The notes: generated by a model not told the origin, from the sequence alone. A stretch of 64,000 nt of DNA from Natronohydrobacter thiooxidans (GCF_001884735.1 NZ_MJAP01000019.1:1-64000); one strand, 5' to 3'. Shown: positions 47,045-55,849, numbered from the stretch's first letter. A program made the numbers and translations.

Positions 47045-48673
47045 TCATTCGATATCCATCGGCGCGATGTCAATGAACCAGCTTTTCGGCTGCACCACCC
47101 CGGTGACGCGGCTGGACATGGCGCGCGGGCCGGCATCATGCGCCACCCAGACGAAGGGCGCCTCTTCGACGATACGCGCATGCAACCGGGCCAATGCCGC
47201 GTCGCGGGCATCATCCTCGAAGGTGGTCCGCGCGTCCTCGATCAGCGCGTCAAACTCGTCATTGCCGAAATGCCCCCAGTTGTTGGAAACCGGCGGGAAG
47301 GTTTGGGTGGAGGTGAAGCGCACCATGGCAAAGAACGGGTCCATCGTGGCAAAGGTCACATTGATGGCATGCGCGCCATTCGCGCTTTCGTCATAGGCCC
47401 CGCGACGCCAGTTGGTGAAGAGCGTGTTCCACTCCAGCACATCAAGCTCGACATCGAAATAGCACTCGCGCAGGGCCTGTTGCAGATACTCGTTCATCGG
47501 GATCGGCTGCATCTGCCCCGAGCCGGAGGCCGAGGTCTGCACTTTCACTTTCAGCGGATTGTCCGCTGAAAAACCCGCTTCCGACATCAGGCGCTGCGCT
47601 TCGTCCAGATCGTAGCGGATATCGAAGGAAGGGTTGCCCCACCAGGGATGGGTCGGATCCACAGTTCCTTTGGGCGACCCCATGAATCCACCCAGCAGGA
47701 TCGAGAGTTCATCCCGGTCAAAGCAGAGGTTGGCGGCATGACGCACACGCTTGTCCAGCCAGGGGGAACCTTCGGCAAAAGAGAGCTGCCATGGCCAGAC
47801 ATGCGGCTGCGGATTGGCGTAGATCGTGAAACCACGCGCTTCGATCTGGGCAATCGCGTCAGGGGCCGGTGCTTCGATCCAGTCTACCTGACCCGACAAC
47901 AAGGCCGCCGTGCGCGCATTCGCCTCGGGCAGTGGGACCAGAACGACACCATCGAGCTTGGGCGTGCGGTCGGGGTTCCAGTAATCTTTGTTTGCAGCCA
48001 GTTCCAGCCGCTCGCGCGCGGCGAAATTGGTCACGCGGAACGGGCCGGACCCGGAAGGATCAGCAGCAAAGGCGGCCCACGCGGCCTCGGAATCGCCTGT
48101 TTCGTCAAATTTCGCCTGCCAATGCGCGGGCGAGGCAATGAAGAGGTTGGTCAGGTTGATAGGCAGGAAGCTGTCGGGCTGCGATGTGGTCAGTTCCACG
48201 GTGAATTCGTCGATGGCGCGCGCAGAACGCAATGTTGGCATGCGCGAGGCGGTGACGCCCACCTGGCTGGCGTCAAAATGCGGGGCATCTTCATCCAGCA
48301 CTTTCTGGACGTTCCAGACGATGGCCTCGGCATTCAACGGGCTGCCATCATGGAAGGTGACATCATCGCGCAGATTGAAGATCCATTTGGTGGTATCGTC
48401 GGGGTTGACGGCCCAGCTTGTCGCCAGGGAGGGGATCACGACCGAGGCTTCGTCTTCCTTGGTCAGATCCCATGCCGTGAGACTGTCATAGATTGTCATA
48501 CCCGTGAAGCGATTGCCTTCGAATCCCTGATCGGGCTGTCCCAGCGTGCGTGGAATATCGGCAGCGGTCATGCCGATGCGCAAAATCTTGTCTTGTGCCA
48601 GCGCACTGACAGGGATGGTGAAGAAGGAGGTCGCAAGCAGCGCTGCGATGGTCATATGTTTGGATTGTCCCAT
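47045..48673 (-). CDS. periplasmic solute-binding protein, SBP_bac_5 family
   Basis: A 542-residue protein with a Sec signal peptide (basic MGQSKHM, hydrophobic core, SALAQ cleavage site near residue 26) and the family-5 pattern: WIFNLRDDVTFHDGSPLNAE, then SGPFRVTNFAARERLELAAN and WPWQLSFAEGSPWLDKRVRHA. Peptide-type binding proteins accept peptides, opines, nickel chelates or other amines. Being controlled by the same palindrome as the hydantoin racemase suggests the cargo is a hydantoin, ureido acid or small peptide; this is inference. First gene of the operon. Confidence 0.9.
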   Translation of the reverse strand: MGQSKHMTIAALLATSFFTIPVSALAQDKILRIGMTAADIPRTLGQPDQGFEGNRFTGMTIYDSLTAWDLTKEDEASVVIPSLATSWAVNPDDTTKWIFNLRDDVTFHDGSPLNAEAIVWNVQKVLDEDAPHFDASQVGVTASRMPTLRSARAIDEFTVELTTSQPDSFLPINLTNLFIASPAHWQAKFDETGDSEAAWAAFAADPSGSGPFRVTNFAARERLELAANKDYWNPDRTPKLDGVVLVPLPEANARTAALLSGQVDWIEAPAPDAIAQIEARGFTIYANPQPHVWPWQLSFAEGSPWLDKRVRHAANLCFDRDELSILLGGFMGSPKGTVDPTHPWWGNPSFDIRYDLDEAQRLMSEAGFSADNPLKVKVQTSASGSGQMQPIPMNEYLQQALRECYFDVELDVLEWNTLFTNWRRGAYDESANGAHAINVTFATMDPFFAMVRFTSTQTFPPVSNNWGHFGNDEFDALIEDARTTFEDDARDAALARLHARIVEEAPFVWVAHDAGPRAMSSRVTGVVQPKSWFIDIAPMDIE

Positions 48674-49040
48674 GTCTGGTCTCCCTGATGGACGTGCCGT
48701 TTATTATTCAGAAGCGACGGCTCATTTTTTGACAACAAGATTGTTGACAATCTTAAGCTGGCCCAATTTTCGGATTCAGTCAAAGACTTTTATTGGGTCA
48801 TTCGGCGCGCCAGGCGGTCAGTCTTGCACGCGCACAAGGTCGGGTCACCTCTCAGCCTTTGCGCACAGAGTTTGGGCAGAGTGAAAACAATTACCGGTGA
48901 GGAATACCGTTTGTGACCAGTTTTGCGCGGAAATTTGTCCGGATCGCGGATGGCCCGGCCCGGTCCTTCGCGCTCAGGGCTCGGCCCGGTATTGCCCTCA
49001 ATCCTCCCGCTGCTGCATCCGGTCCGGCGCCATATGCGGA
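48674..49040. other. upstream region of the importer operon
   Basis: 367 bp between the importer operon and the MFS gene, both on the minus strand. It holds the operator palindrome at 48737-48754. From about 48790 to 49040 I see no gene; this part should contain the 3' end of the MFS transcript and no clear terminator. Confidence 0.5.
48737..48754. promoter_or_regulatory. operator palindrome upstream of the ABC importer operon
   Basis: AAGATTGT-TG-ACAATCTT, a perfect 8-bp-arm palindrome 64 bp before the binding-protein start. The ATTGTTGACAAT core is identical to that of the racemase operator at 42279. A further TTGACAA half-site lies at 48729-48735. Confidence 0.7.
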
Positions 49041-50240
49041 TCAACTGCGCTTGCGGTCGCACCACAGCAATGCAAATGCGAACACGACGCCCAGCGCAGT
49101 CAACCCCCATGCCAGGGCGAAGCCGCCGCCCAGATCCAGCACCATCCCAAAGGCAGGCGGCGCAACGACGCCGCCAATATTGGTCACCAGCATGTTGTAG
49201 CCGATCGCGCCGCCCGCTTGCTCTGGTCGCGCGCTTTGCAAGGTCAAGGCGAGCTGCACACCTGTGGCCGAGCAGATCGTGAGCCCCAGTGCAACCGCCA
49301 GCAGCGGCACAACCAGAAGCGCATTCTGCGGCGTGACCAAAGCCATACCAAGCAAGCCCGCAATCGCAATCGCGGTCAGCACCAGCAAGGTTGCGCGCGA
49401 GTCGCGGCGCATCACCCGATCCGTCAGCCAGCCCCAGAGCACGCGGCCTGCGACACTGCCGAGATGCAGGATCGTCAGGCAGGCATTCGCCAGAGGCAGG
49501 CCGAACCCCGCGCCAAGGCGCAGGAACTCGGTCAGATAGCTCCACAGGATGAACTGCCCGCCATTGGTAAGTCCGCTGGCCAGATTGTTGCGCCCCAGCA
49601 CAGGGTCGCGGAACAACTGGCCGATGGCGTCAAACTCTTCGCGCAGGGTTTTGCGCCGAACCGGGGCAGTGGTCTGATCGCGCGGCAAGGTGAGAAACAT
49701 CACGCCCAGAAGCGCGGTCACGACCCCAAGCCCGCCGATGACCGCGTGCCAGCCGACTGCCGGGGCCAGAACAGCGCTGGTGGTTCCGATGGCCCCGCCA
49801 ATCGGGACGCCGGTCTGCTTGATCCCCATCAGGGTGCCGCGCCATTCAGCCGGATACCATTGCAACACCGCGCGCCCGGCAGCAGGATTGACCAGACTAT
49901 AGCCAGCCCCGCACAGAACGATACCGGCCAGAAGAGCGCCAAAACCGGCACTGGCGGCGATGATCAACGCCCCTGTCGCGATAAGCATTGCGGCCAGAAA
50001 CAGCGAGAGGCGCACGCCCAGACTATCTGTCAGCCGCCCCGCCGGAATGGACAACCCGCCCAGAGCCGCGGAATAGGCGCTTGCGATCAGTCCGATATCG
50101 ACGGCGGTGAGGTCGAGTTCAACCGCGATCAGGGGCGAACAGGCCAGCACGGCCAGCAGGTTCATCACGCCAAGGCAATGTGCGGCGACGACAAGACCAA
50201 ATCCCGGCCAGACCGGATAAAAGCGGTCAGGCGTTGTCAT
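49041..50240 (-). CDS. MFS transporter
   Basis: A 399-residue protein with 12 hydrophobic segments. GRLTDSLGVRLSLFLAAMLI is the conserved loop after helix 2 and GRVLWGWLTDRVMRRDSRATL its C-terminal counterpart. The amphipathic YPAEWRGTLMGIKQTGVPIGG segment is typical of small organic-acid and cyanate-type MFS proteins. The ATG at 50240 (MTTPDRFYP) has GGGGGTG upstream; a longer start at 50318 is possible. It is divergent from tctC, with the TTGTAT..ATACAA inverted repeat between, so it may belong to module B. Confidence 0.87.
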   Translation of the reverse strand: MTTPDRFYPVWPGFGLVVAAHCLGVMNLLAVLACSPLIAVELDLTAVDIGLIASAYSAALGGLSIPAGRLTDSLGVRLSLFLAAMLIATGALIIAASAGFGALLAGIVLCGAGYSLVNPAAGRAVLQWYPAEWRGTLMGIKQTGVPIGGAIGTTSAVLAPAVGWHAVIGGLGVVTALLGVMFLTLPRDQTTAPVRRKTLREEFDAIGQLFRDPVLGRNNLASGLTNGGQFILWSYLTEFLRLGAGFGLPLANACLTILHLGSVAGRVLWGWLTDRVMRRDSRATLLVLTAIAIAGLLGMALVTPQNALLVVPLLAVALGLTICSATGVQLALTLQSARPEQAGGAIGYNMLVTNIGGVVAPPAFGMVLDLGGGFALAWGLTALGVVFAFALLWCDRKRS

Positions 50241-50609
50241 CAACACCCCCGACGCGCGAGAACCCGGAAGGATAGGCGCCGGGAATGTCGGAGAGCAGTC
50301 GGCACGAATGAAGAACATTCATCAAGTGGATTCGCCCAACTTCGGACGATATGACTGTCATCCTCGGAAATCTCGGTCGAAATCATTGCCATTACCGGTA
50401 GAACCGTCACTTTTCCTGATGGTGACATGTTACCCTTCTCTGGAATGGAAACAGCCGGACGTCGTAAGTGCGCAACCTTCTTGCACCTTAGCGCCTGATC
50501 GGCCCCAAGAACAATGGATTTTGTATCCAAAATACAATCGGGATGAAACCTGAGATCCACCCCTGTTGCCGCAGCGGCGGCACCTGTCTTATCAACAAGG
50601 GAGACCCTA
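50241..50609. other. divergent regulatory region between MFS and TTT transporter genes
   Basis: 369 bp with lower GC than its neighbours. It holds the inverted repeat at 50521-50537 and, directly before tctC, AAGGGAG as ribosome binding site. No convincing gene; a short plus-strand frame at 50308-50553 has no ribosome binding site. Confidence 0.5.
50521..50537. promoter_or_regulatory. candidate operator of module B regulator before tctC
   Basis: TTGTAT-CCAAA-ATACAA, 6-bp arms with a 5-bp spacer, about 73 bp before tctC. The 13-mer TTGTATCCAAAAT recurs in inverse orientation at 56851-56863, before the catabolic genes and second GntR gene. Confidence 0.55.
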
Positions 50610-51587
50610 ATGTTCCACAAAATGACCAACAGCAACAAAGTCGCGGTCACAGTCGTCGCGTCGATGATGGCCTTTGCGCCCGGTGTCGCGGCTGCAAGCC
50701 CCCTGAGCAATGATCCGATCCGGCTGGTCATTCCCTTTGGCCCCGGCGGCGGCAGCGACATCACCGCGCGCGTGCTTTCGGCAACTGCACCGGAATTCTG
50801 CGGCCCGCGCATTGATGTCGTCAGCATGTCAGGCGCCGCAGGGCTGGAGGCCGTGAATTTCGTGCGCAATGCCGAACCCAACGGTCACACACTTCTCGTC
50901 ACCGATTACGGCCCCATCGTGACCTCGGGCTTTGTCGATGACGTGGACTGGAGTCATGATGACTGGCAGCCGGTGATGAATTTCACCGAATGGCTGCCGA
51001 CCGTCTATACCCGCCCCGATCACCCGATTCAAACCATTGACGACTGGGTCACTGCCGCAACGGAAGAGCCTGCTACGATCACCTTCGGCCATGCCTCGCC
51101 GCTGGGGCTGGTGCATCTGCCGCTGATCCTGTTCGAATCCGTCACCGGGCTGGAGAATATCCATGTTCCGACCTCGGGCGGCGGCGAAACCCGCAGCCTG
51201 ATCATGGGCGGGCATATCGATCTGGGCATGACGCTGCCCCCGAGCATCGCCAGCGAAGTCGCCGCCGGGGAATTGACCGCGCTAGGCATATTCTCGGAAG
51301 AGCGCTCGCCGGTCCTGCCGGACACGCCGACCTTCCGGGAAGCGGGCTATGACGTGGTGCTGCCCGCATGGCTGATGATCTTCGCCACCAGCGATGTCCC
51401 GTCGGAAACCGTCGAACATCTGCAGGATTGCTTCATGGAAGCGCTGGCCTCGCCCACGGCTGTGGCCATGAGCGACCGCGTGAATGCCGGGATCGAGCCG
51501 CTGAACGCTGCTGACTCGACGCGGCTCTATCAGAATACGGTCGAGAATATCGGCAATATTCTGCGCGACATTGGCGAAATCGACTGA
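50610..51587 (+). CDS. tctC: tripartite tricarboxylate transporter substrate-binding protein
   Basis: A 325-residue periplasmic binding protein of the Bug/TctC family with a signal peptide (MFHKMTNSNK, hydrophobic core, PGVAAA). Family segments are IRLVIPFGPGGGSDITARVL and NFVRNAEPNGHTLLV. Family members bind carboxylates, including citrate, aromatic acids and amino-acid-like compounds. First gene of a C-A-B operon. The sequence at the ligand loop does not allow a substrate call. Confidence 0.9.
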   Translation: MFHKMTNSNKVAVTVVASMMAFAPGVAAASPLSNDPIRLVIPFGPGGGSDITARVLSATAPEFCGPRIDVVSMSGAAGLEAVNFVRNAEPNGHTLLVTDYGPIVTSGFVDDVDWSHDDWQPVMNFTEWLPTVYTRPDHPIQTIDDWVTAATEEPATITFGHASPLGLVHLPLILFESVTGLENIHVPTSGGGETRSLIMGGHIDLGMTLPPSIASEVAAGELTALGIFSEERSPVLPDTPTFREAGYDVVLPAWLMIFATSDVPSETVEHLQDCFMEALASPTAVAMSDRVNAGIEPLNAADSTRLYQNTVENIGNILRDIGEID

Positions 51588-51599
51588 TCCCTCGCCGAC

Positions 51600-51636
51600 T
51601 GGCCCCGCCATGCCGCCAATGGCATCGGCGGGGCCA
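51600..51636 (+). terminator. intra-operon hairpin between tctC and tctA
   Basis: TGGCCCCGCC and ATGCC pair with GGCAT and GGCGGGGCCA around a 6-nt loop, with one bulged C, followed by TTTC. Its position after the binding-protein gene matches the hairpin after the ABC binding-protein gene at 47011. Confidence 0.6.
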
Positions 51637-51704
51637 TTTCACGGCGCCGCGCGCAGATATGCCGTGCCGCCTTTTCCCGGATATTGCAGTTTTGGGCGGC
51701 CACC

Positions 51705-53222
51705 ATGTTGGAGTCTTTCATCCCCGCGCTGATGCTCGCCTTCAGCCCGGAAGTTATCCTTTATGTCGCCATCGGCGTGTTCATGGGTGTCACGCTGGGG
51801 GCTATTCCGGGCTTGAGCGGGGATATGGCCATCGCCATTCTGCTGCCCATTGTGTTTTTTCTGGAACCGGCTGCGGCACTGGGCCTGCTGACCGGCATCT
51901 ACAAGGGCGGGATGTTCGGCGGCTCGATCTCGGCCATCTCCTTCGGGGTGCCGGGGACGCCCGGTTCTGCCGCGACAGCGATTGACGGGTATCAGGCCAA
52001 GCTGAAAGGCACCCCCAACAAGGCGTTGATGACGGCTTTGTATTCATCGGTGATCGGCGATTCGACCAGCGATCTGGTTCTGATCTTTCTGGCCTTGCCG
52101 CTGGCCATTGTCGCCCTGACCTTCGGCCCGGTCGAGTTTTTCGCGCTCTATGCGTTCTCGCTTCTGCTGATCTCGGCGCTGACCAAGGGCAAGGTCGCCA
52201 AAGGCGTCGCGATGGCGGCTCTGGGCGTGCTTCTGGCGATGATCGGGCGCGACCCGATGGGCGGAACCTTGCGTCTGACCTTCGGCATCCCTGAACTGGC
52301 GGGGGGGCTTGCGCTGATCCCGGTGCTGGTGGGCATTTTTGCTGTGTCCGAACTGATCATTCAGTTGTCCAAGGCATGGATGGAACGCGCCGAGCGCATC
52401 ATGGACGACACGCGCCAGAGGGCCCAATCGCTGCTGGGCGATTATGATGCCAGCAAGGACAAGCTCACCTTCAGCGAATTCCGCTTCACGCTGAAAGCGA
52501 CATGGATCGGCACCACCATGGGCACGCTGATCGGCGCACTGCCCGGTGCGGGATCGTCGCTGGCGGCTTTCATCAGTTACGGGCTGGCGCAACGCTTCTC
52601 GCGCAAAGGCGACGAGTTCGGCAAAGGCTCGCTGGAAGGGGTCGCCGCCGCCGAGGCAGGCAACAGCGCGACATCCGGCTCGACCCTGATCCCGCTCTTT
52701 GCCTTCGGGATTCCGGGCAGTGCCACGGCGGCCCTGTTCGGCGCCGCCTTCATCCTGATGGGCATGACGCCCGGACCAAGGCTGATCTATGATCATACCG
52801 AAGTGATCTATGCGCTGTTTCTGATCCTGATCTATGCCAATTTCATCAATCTGTTCCTGTCCCAATTCCTGCTGCCCTTCTATTCCAAGATCGCCATGAT
52901 CCAGTCGCGCATCCTGCTGCCGATTGTCTGTGTGCTGGCGATTCTGGGCACATTCGCGGCGGGAAATTCGGTCATTGATGTCTGGGTGCTGTTGTTTGCA
53001 GGGTTTCTGGGGGTGGTGCTGCGGATGTTCAACTTCCCGCTGGCACCGCTGATCCTGGGGTTCATCGTCGCACCGGGGGCCGAGCGCGCGCTGCGCCAGT
53101 CGCTGCTGATCGGGCGCGGAGACTGGATGCATCTGCTCTCCAGCCCTATCGCAATCGGGCTCTATACGGTGGCGGCGATCATGATCCTGACATTCACCCT
53201 TGTCCTGCGCGACAAGAAATAA
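51705..53222 (+). CDS. tctA: tripartite tricarboxylate transporter large permease
   Basis: A 505-residue membrane protein with about 11-12 segments. The duplicated family motif is visible as GVTLGAIPGLSGDMAIAILLP in the first half and GTLIGALPGAGSSLAAFISYG in the second. KGGMFGGSISAISFGVPGTPGS and IPLFAFGIPGSATAALFGAA are the paired TctA signatures. The ATG at 51705 (MLESFIPALM) is favoured over an in-frame TTG at 51684. Confidence 0.92.
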   Translation: MLESFIPALMLAFSPEVILYVAIGVFMGVTLGAIPGLSGDMAIAILLPIVFFLEPAAALGLLTGIYKGGMFGGSISAISFGVPGTPGSAATAIDGYQAKLKGTPNKALMTALYSSVIGDSTSDLVLIFLALPLAIVALTFGPVEFFALYAFSLLLISALTKGKVAKGVAMAALGVLLAMIGRDPMGGTLRLTFGIPELAGGLALIPVLVGIFAVSELIIQLSKAWMERAERIMDDTRQRAQSLLGDYDASKDKLTFSEFRFTLKATWIGTTMGTLIGALPGAGSSLAAFISYGLAQRFSRKGDEFGKGSLEGVAAAEAGNSATSGSTLIPLFAFGIPGSATAALFGAAFILMGMTPGPRLIYDHTEVIYALFLILIYANFINLFLSQFLLPFYSKIAMIQSRILLPIVCVLAILGTFAAGNSVIDVWVLLFAGFLGVVLRMFNFPLAPLILGFIVAPGAERALRQSLLIGRGDWMHLLSSPIAIGLYTVAAIMILTFTLVLRDKK

Positions 53223-53238
53223 GAACGGGGGCAAAGCG

Positions 53239-53721
53239 ATGCTGAAACCGCAATTTTTCGGGCTTCTGACGCGGCAGGATTTCTACACTGGGCTGGTCAC
53301 GATTGCTGTGGGGGCTATCGGACTGTTCGATATTGCCTATGGCGACTGGCGTCCGGGGCCCGGACTCGGGCCGCATGCCTTTCCGCAACTGGCCTATATC
53401 ACATTGGTCTGTGCGGGTGTCGTGATCATGATCGAAGCCGTGTTTGGCAAATCTGACCAGTTTCCCGAAAACCTGCGCGCGGTTGTCAGCACGGGCGTGG
53501 CGCTTCTGGCCATCGGGATGGGGATGTTCTGGGCGATTGGCAAGCTGGGCTTCATGGTCAGCGTCTGCATCACCCTGATCGGGGCCAGCTTTGTGCTGAC
53601 CCGCGATCCGTTGCGCCACTGGCCCAGCACGATTGTGGTGCCGGTGGTGGCGACAGCGGTGATCTGGCTGTTATTCGTCAAGCTGATCAATGTGCCGCTG
53701 CCGCGCGGGCTGTTGTTCTAG
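53239..53721 (+). CDS. tctB: tripartite tricarboxylate transporter small membrane subunit
   Basis: A 160-residue protein with four hydrophobic segments, fitting TctB. It begins [21 protein letters not shown], with [20 protein letters not shown] following. GGGGG lies 8 nt before the ATG. In most clusters tctB precedes tctA; here it comes last. Its TAG stop interlocks with the stop of the convergent racemase-like gene. Confidence 0.85.
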   Translation: MLKPQFFGLLTRQDFYTGLVTIAVGAIGLFDIAYGDWRPGPGLGPHAFPQLAYITLVCAGVVIMIEAVFGKSDQFPENLRAVVSTGVALLAIGMGMFWAIGKLGFMVSVCITLIGASFVLTRDPLRHWPSTIVVPVVATAVIWLLFVKLINVPLPRGLLF

Positions 53722-54755
53722 CCCCGGTCCCGCAATGGCCAGGTGTCATTGACGCGGTAGCCACGCGGCCAGGGGTCTGCAGGGTCGAGCAGCAACTGGC
53801 GCGTGTCGGTGATCCATGCGCGGCCCGAAATCTCGGGCACGATCGCGGGCTTGCCGCCAAGCGTGAGGGTCTCGACAATCTGCCCCTGAAACTCCGACCC
53901 GATCAGCGAGCGCGCCGTCAGCATCCTGCCTTTGCCAATCTGTCCGCGCCGGTGCATCAGCGCCAGCCGCGCCGAAACTGCCGTGCCCGTGGGCGAGCGG
54001 TCGATCTTGCCCGGCTCGATCACCACGGCATGATGCGTCACCAGCCCTTGCGGGCTGTCCGCGGGCGGGGTGGCGAACAGGCAAAACGAGATATGCCGCC
54101 AGTCGGGATTTTGCGGATGGGTGAAGCCAAGCTGCGCATTGGCCGCCGCTGTGATCCTCCTGCCCAGCGCGGCAATCTCGCGGGCCTCATGCGCGGCCAT
54201 CTCAAGCCCCAGATCCCGCGCATTGACCACCACGAAACTGTCGCCGCCATAGGCGGTATCGACCTGCAGGCGTCCCAGCCCTTCGACCTCCAGCCCCGCG
54301 TCAAGCTGGCTCGCAAAAGATGGCACATTGCGCAGGAAAATCCGCTGCGCCTTGCCCTCCGCGCAGTCCGCGCGCACATGGATCAGCCCGCCGGGCGCTT
54401 CCAGAACCATATGGGTTTCAGGTTCCTGCATCCCGATAATGCCGGTATCGAGCAGCACGGTCGATACACAGATCGCGTTCGAGCCTGACATCGGTGGGGT
54501 ATGTTCCGGCTCCATGATGATGAACCCCAACTGCGCGCGCGGGTCTTTGGGCGGCACCAGCAGATTGACATGGCGAAACACACCGCCGCGCGGCTCGTTC
54601 AGCACGAAATCCCGCAAGGCACCGTCCTGATGGATCCAACGCGCCTGCTCCCAGAGCGTGTCACCGGGCGGAGGGGCAACGCCGCCCACGATCACATCGC
54701 CCACTTCGCCCTCGGCATGGCAGCCGACAATCTGGATCGCACGGGTCGAGCGCAT
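53718..54755 (-). CDS. proline racemase superfamily protein with Ser/Thr in place of the catalytic cysteines
   Basis: A 345-residue member of the proline racemase / 4-hydroxyproline epimerase / trans-3-hydroxyproline dehydratase superfamily. The first catalytic position is Ser90 ([10 protein letters not shown] instead of MCGH) and the second Thr256 (DRSPTGT instead of DRSPCGT). Known trans-3-hydroxy-L-proline dehydratases have Cys/Thr, epimerases Cys/Cys or Ser/Cys. I recall homologues with this Ser/Thr form, without knowing an assigned activity. It follows the Cys/Cys epimerase and is preceded by a 17-codon leader frame ending TGATG at its start codon. A dehydratase-like role on an imino acid is inferred. 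Confidence 0.8.
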   Translation of the reverse strand: MRSTRAIQIVGCHAEGEVGDVIVGGVAPPPGDTLWEQARWIHQDGALRDFVLNEPRGGVFRHVNLLVPPKDPRAQLGFIIMEPEHTPPMSGSNAICVSTVLLDTGIIGMQEPETHMVLEAPGGLIHVRADCAEGKAQRIFLRNVPSFASQLDAGLEVEGLGRLQVDTAYGGDSFVVVNARDLGLEMAAHEAREIAALGRRITAAANAQLGFTHPQNPDWRHISFCLFATPPADSPQGLVTHHAVVIEPGKIDRSPTGTAVSARLALMHRRGQIGKGRMLTARSLIGSEFQGQIVETLTLGGKPAIVPEISGRAWITDTRQLLLDPADPWPRGYRVNDTWPLRDRG

Positions 54756-54808
54756 CAGCCGACGCCCCGCAGAGTGCCCGGAGCGGTGCTGTCAGCGATC
54801 ATTGTCAT
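54755..54808 (-). CDS. putative 17-codon leader ORF translationally coupled to the racemase-like gene
   Basis: Reads [17 protein letters not shown] and stops. AGGAG lies 6-7 nt before its ATG, and its TGA overlaps the ATG of the downstream gene as TGATG. It may be a coupling or attenuation leader, or a remnant of a longer N-terminus lost by frameshift. No regulatory residues stand out (one Arg, no His/Trp/Pro run). Confidence 0.35.
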   Translation of the reverse strand: MTMIADSTAPGTLRGVG

Positions 54809-54919
54809 GGCATTCTCCTGAACTGGTCATCTGTGCTGCAAACTGAAACGGGCGCTGCCGGGCAGATCAGGCCGCCTGTCAAACTCGCGGCGCTGAGTTG
54901 CCCCGCCCTCTGGCGCAGA

Positions 54920-55849
54920 TCATGCGGCGGGGATGCCCGCCACATAGGGATCACCGGGCGCAAAATGCAGATCGGCTTCCGCCGTGACCCATGCGCGCCC
55001 GCGGATCGTGGGGATGATCCCGCCATGCCTGCCCGCGACATGGCTGAGATGATATCTGCTGCCGATGATGCTCTGCTGCACCCAGGGATCGCCCGGCTGA
55101 AGCTGCCCATCCGCCGCAAGGCAGGCCAGTAGCGCGGATGTGCCGGTCCCGCAGGGCGAGCGGTCATAGCTGCCGCTCGGACACAGAACGAAATTGCGCG
55201 CATCGGCCCCGTCGCAGGGGGCGAGCAGGACCACATGATCAATCCACGCCCCGCCCGCGCCAGTCCAGCCCTGATCGTGCAGCGTCCGGCGAATGCGCAG
55301 GGTCGCGTCGGTCAGTTGGCGGATATTCGTGATATCCAGCGCACAGGGCAGATCACGGGTGATGAAGAACCAGTTCCCACCCCATGCAATATCCCCCGTG
55401 ACCGGCCCAAGCCCCGCCACATCTACGGTGACCGCCTTGTGCAACCGGTAGCTTTCGACATTGGTGACGCTGGCCTCGTGACCGGAATGCAACTCCAGCG
55501 TCACCACGCCGACGGGGGTTTCCAGCCGGTGCTGTCCGGGTCCGATCCGGCCCAGATGCGCCAATGTGATCGCCGTGCCGATGGCGGCATGGCCGCACAT
55601 TCCCAGCATCCCGACCGCATTGAAATAGATCACGCCTGCCACAGAGTCAGGATGCGCGGGCGGCACCAGCAGCGCGCCCACCATGGCCTCGGTCCCGCGC
55701 GGCTCGCGCGTTACCGAGTTGCAGAACGCATCATGCGCGCGCGCCAGCCGCGCCGCGCGCTCCGCCACGCTGCCCGCGCCCAGATCCGGCCCGCCCGAGA
55801 GGATGACGCGGGTCGGTTCGCCCTCGGTATGGCTGTCGATCACGCGCAT
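54920..55849 (-). CDS. lhpA: 4-hydroxyproline 2-epimerase (proline racemase family)
   Basis: A 309-residue enzyme with both catalytic cysteines: Cys85 in GMLGMCGHAAIG and Cys233 in DRSPCGTGTSA. RVIDSHTEGEPTRVI opens the chain, as in 4-hydroxyproline epimerases, which convert trans-4-hydroxy-L-proline to cis-4-hydroxy-D-proline. The start overlaps the end of the DHDPS-family gene by 10 bp. In the standard pathway the product is then oxidised by a D-hydroxyproline dehydrogenase, not present in the window. True proline racemase activity cannot be excluded from motifs alone. Confidence 0.82.
   Translation of the reverse strand: MRVIDSHTEGEPTRVILSGGPDLGAGSVAERAARLARAHDAFCNSVTREPRGTEAMVGALLVPPAHPDSVAGVIYFNAVGMLGMCGHAAIGTAITLAHLGRIGPGQHRLETPVGVVTLELHSGHEASVTNVESYRLHKAVTVDVAGLGPVTGDIAWGGNWFFITRDLPCALDITNIRQLTDATLRIRRTLHDQGWTGAGGAWIDHVVLLAPCDGADARNFVLCPSGSYDRSPCGTGTSALLACLAADGQLQPGDPWVQQSIIGSRYHLSHVAGRHGGIIPTIRGRAWVTAEADLHFAPGDPYVAGIPAA

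Noticed and set aside
50308-50553. Possible 81-codon gene in the MFS-tctC gap
   Set aside because: No ribosome binding site, overlaps the operator-like element, and no recognisable composition or motif.
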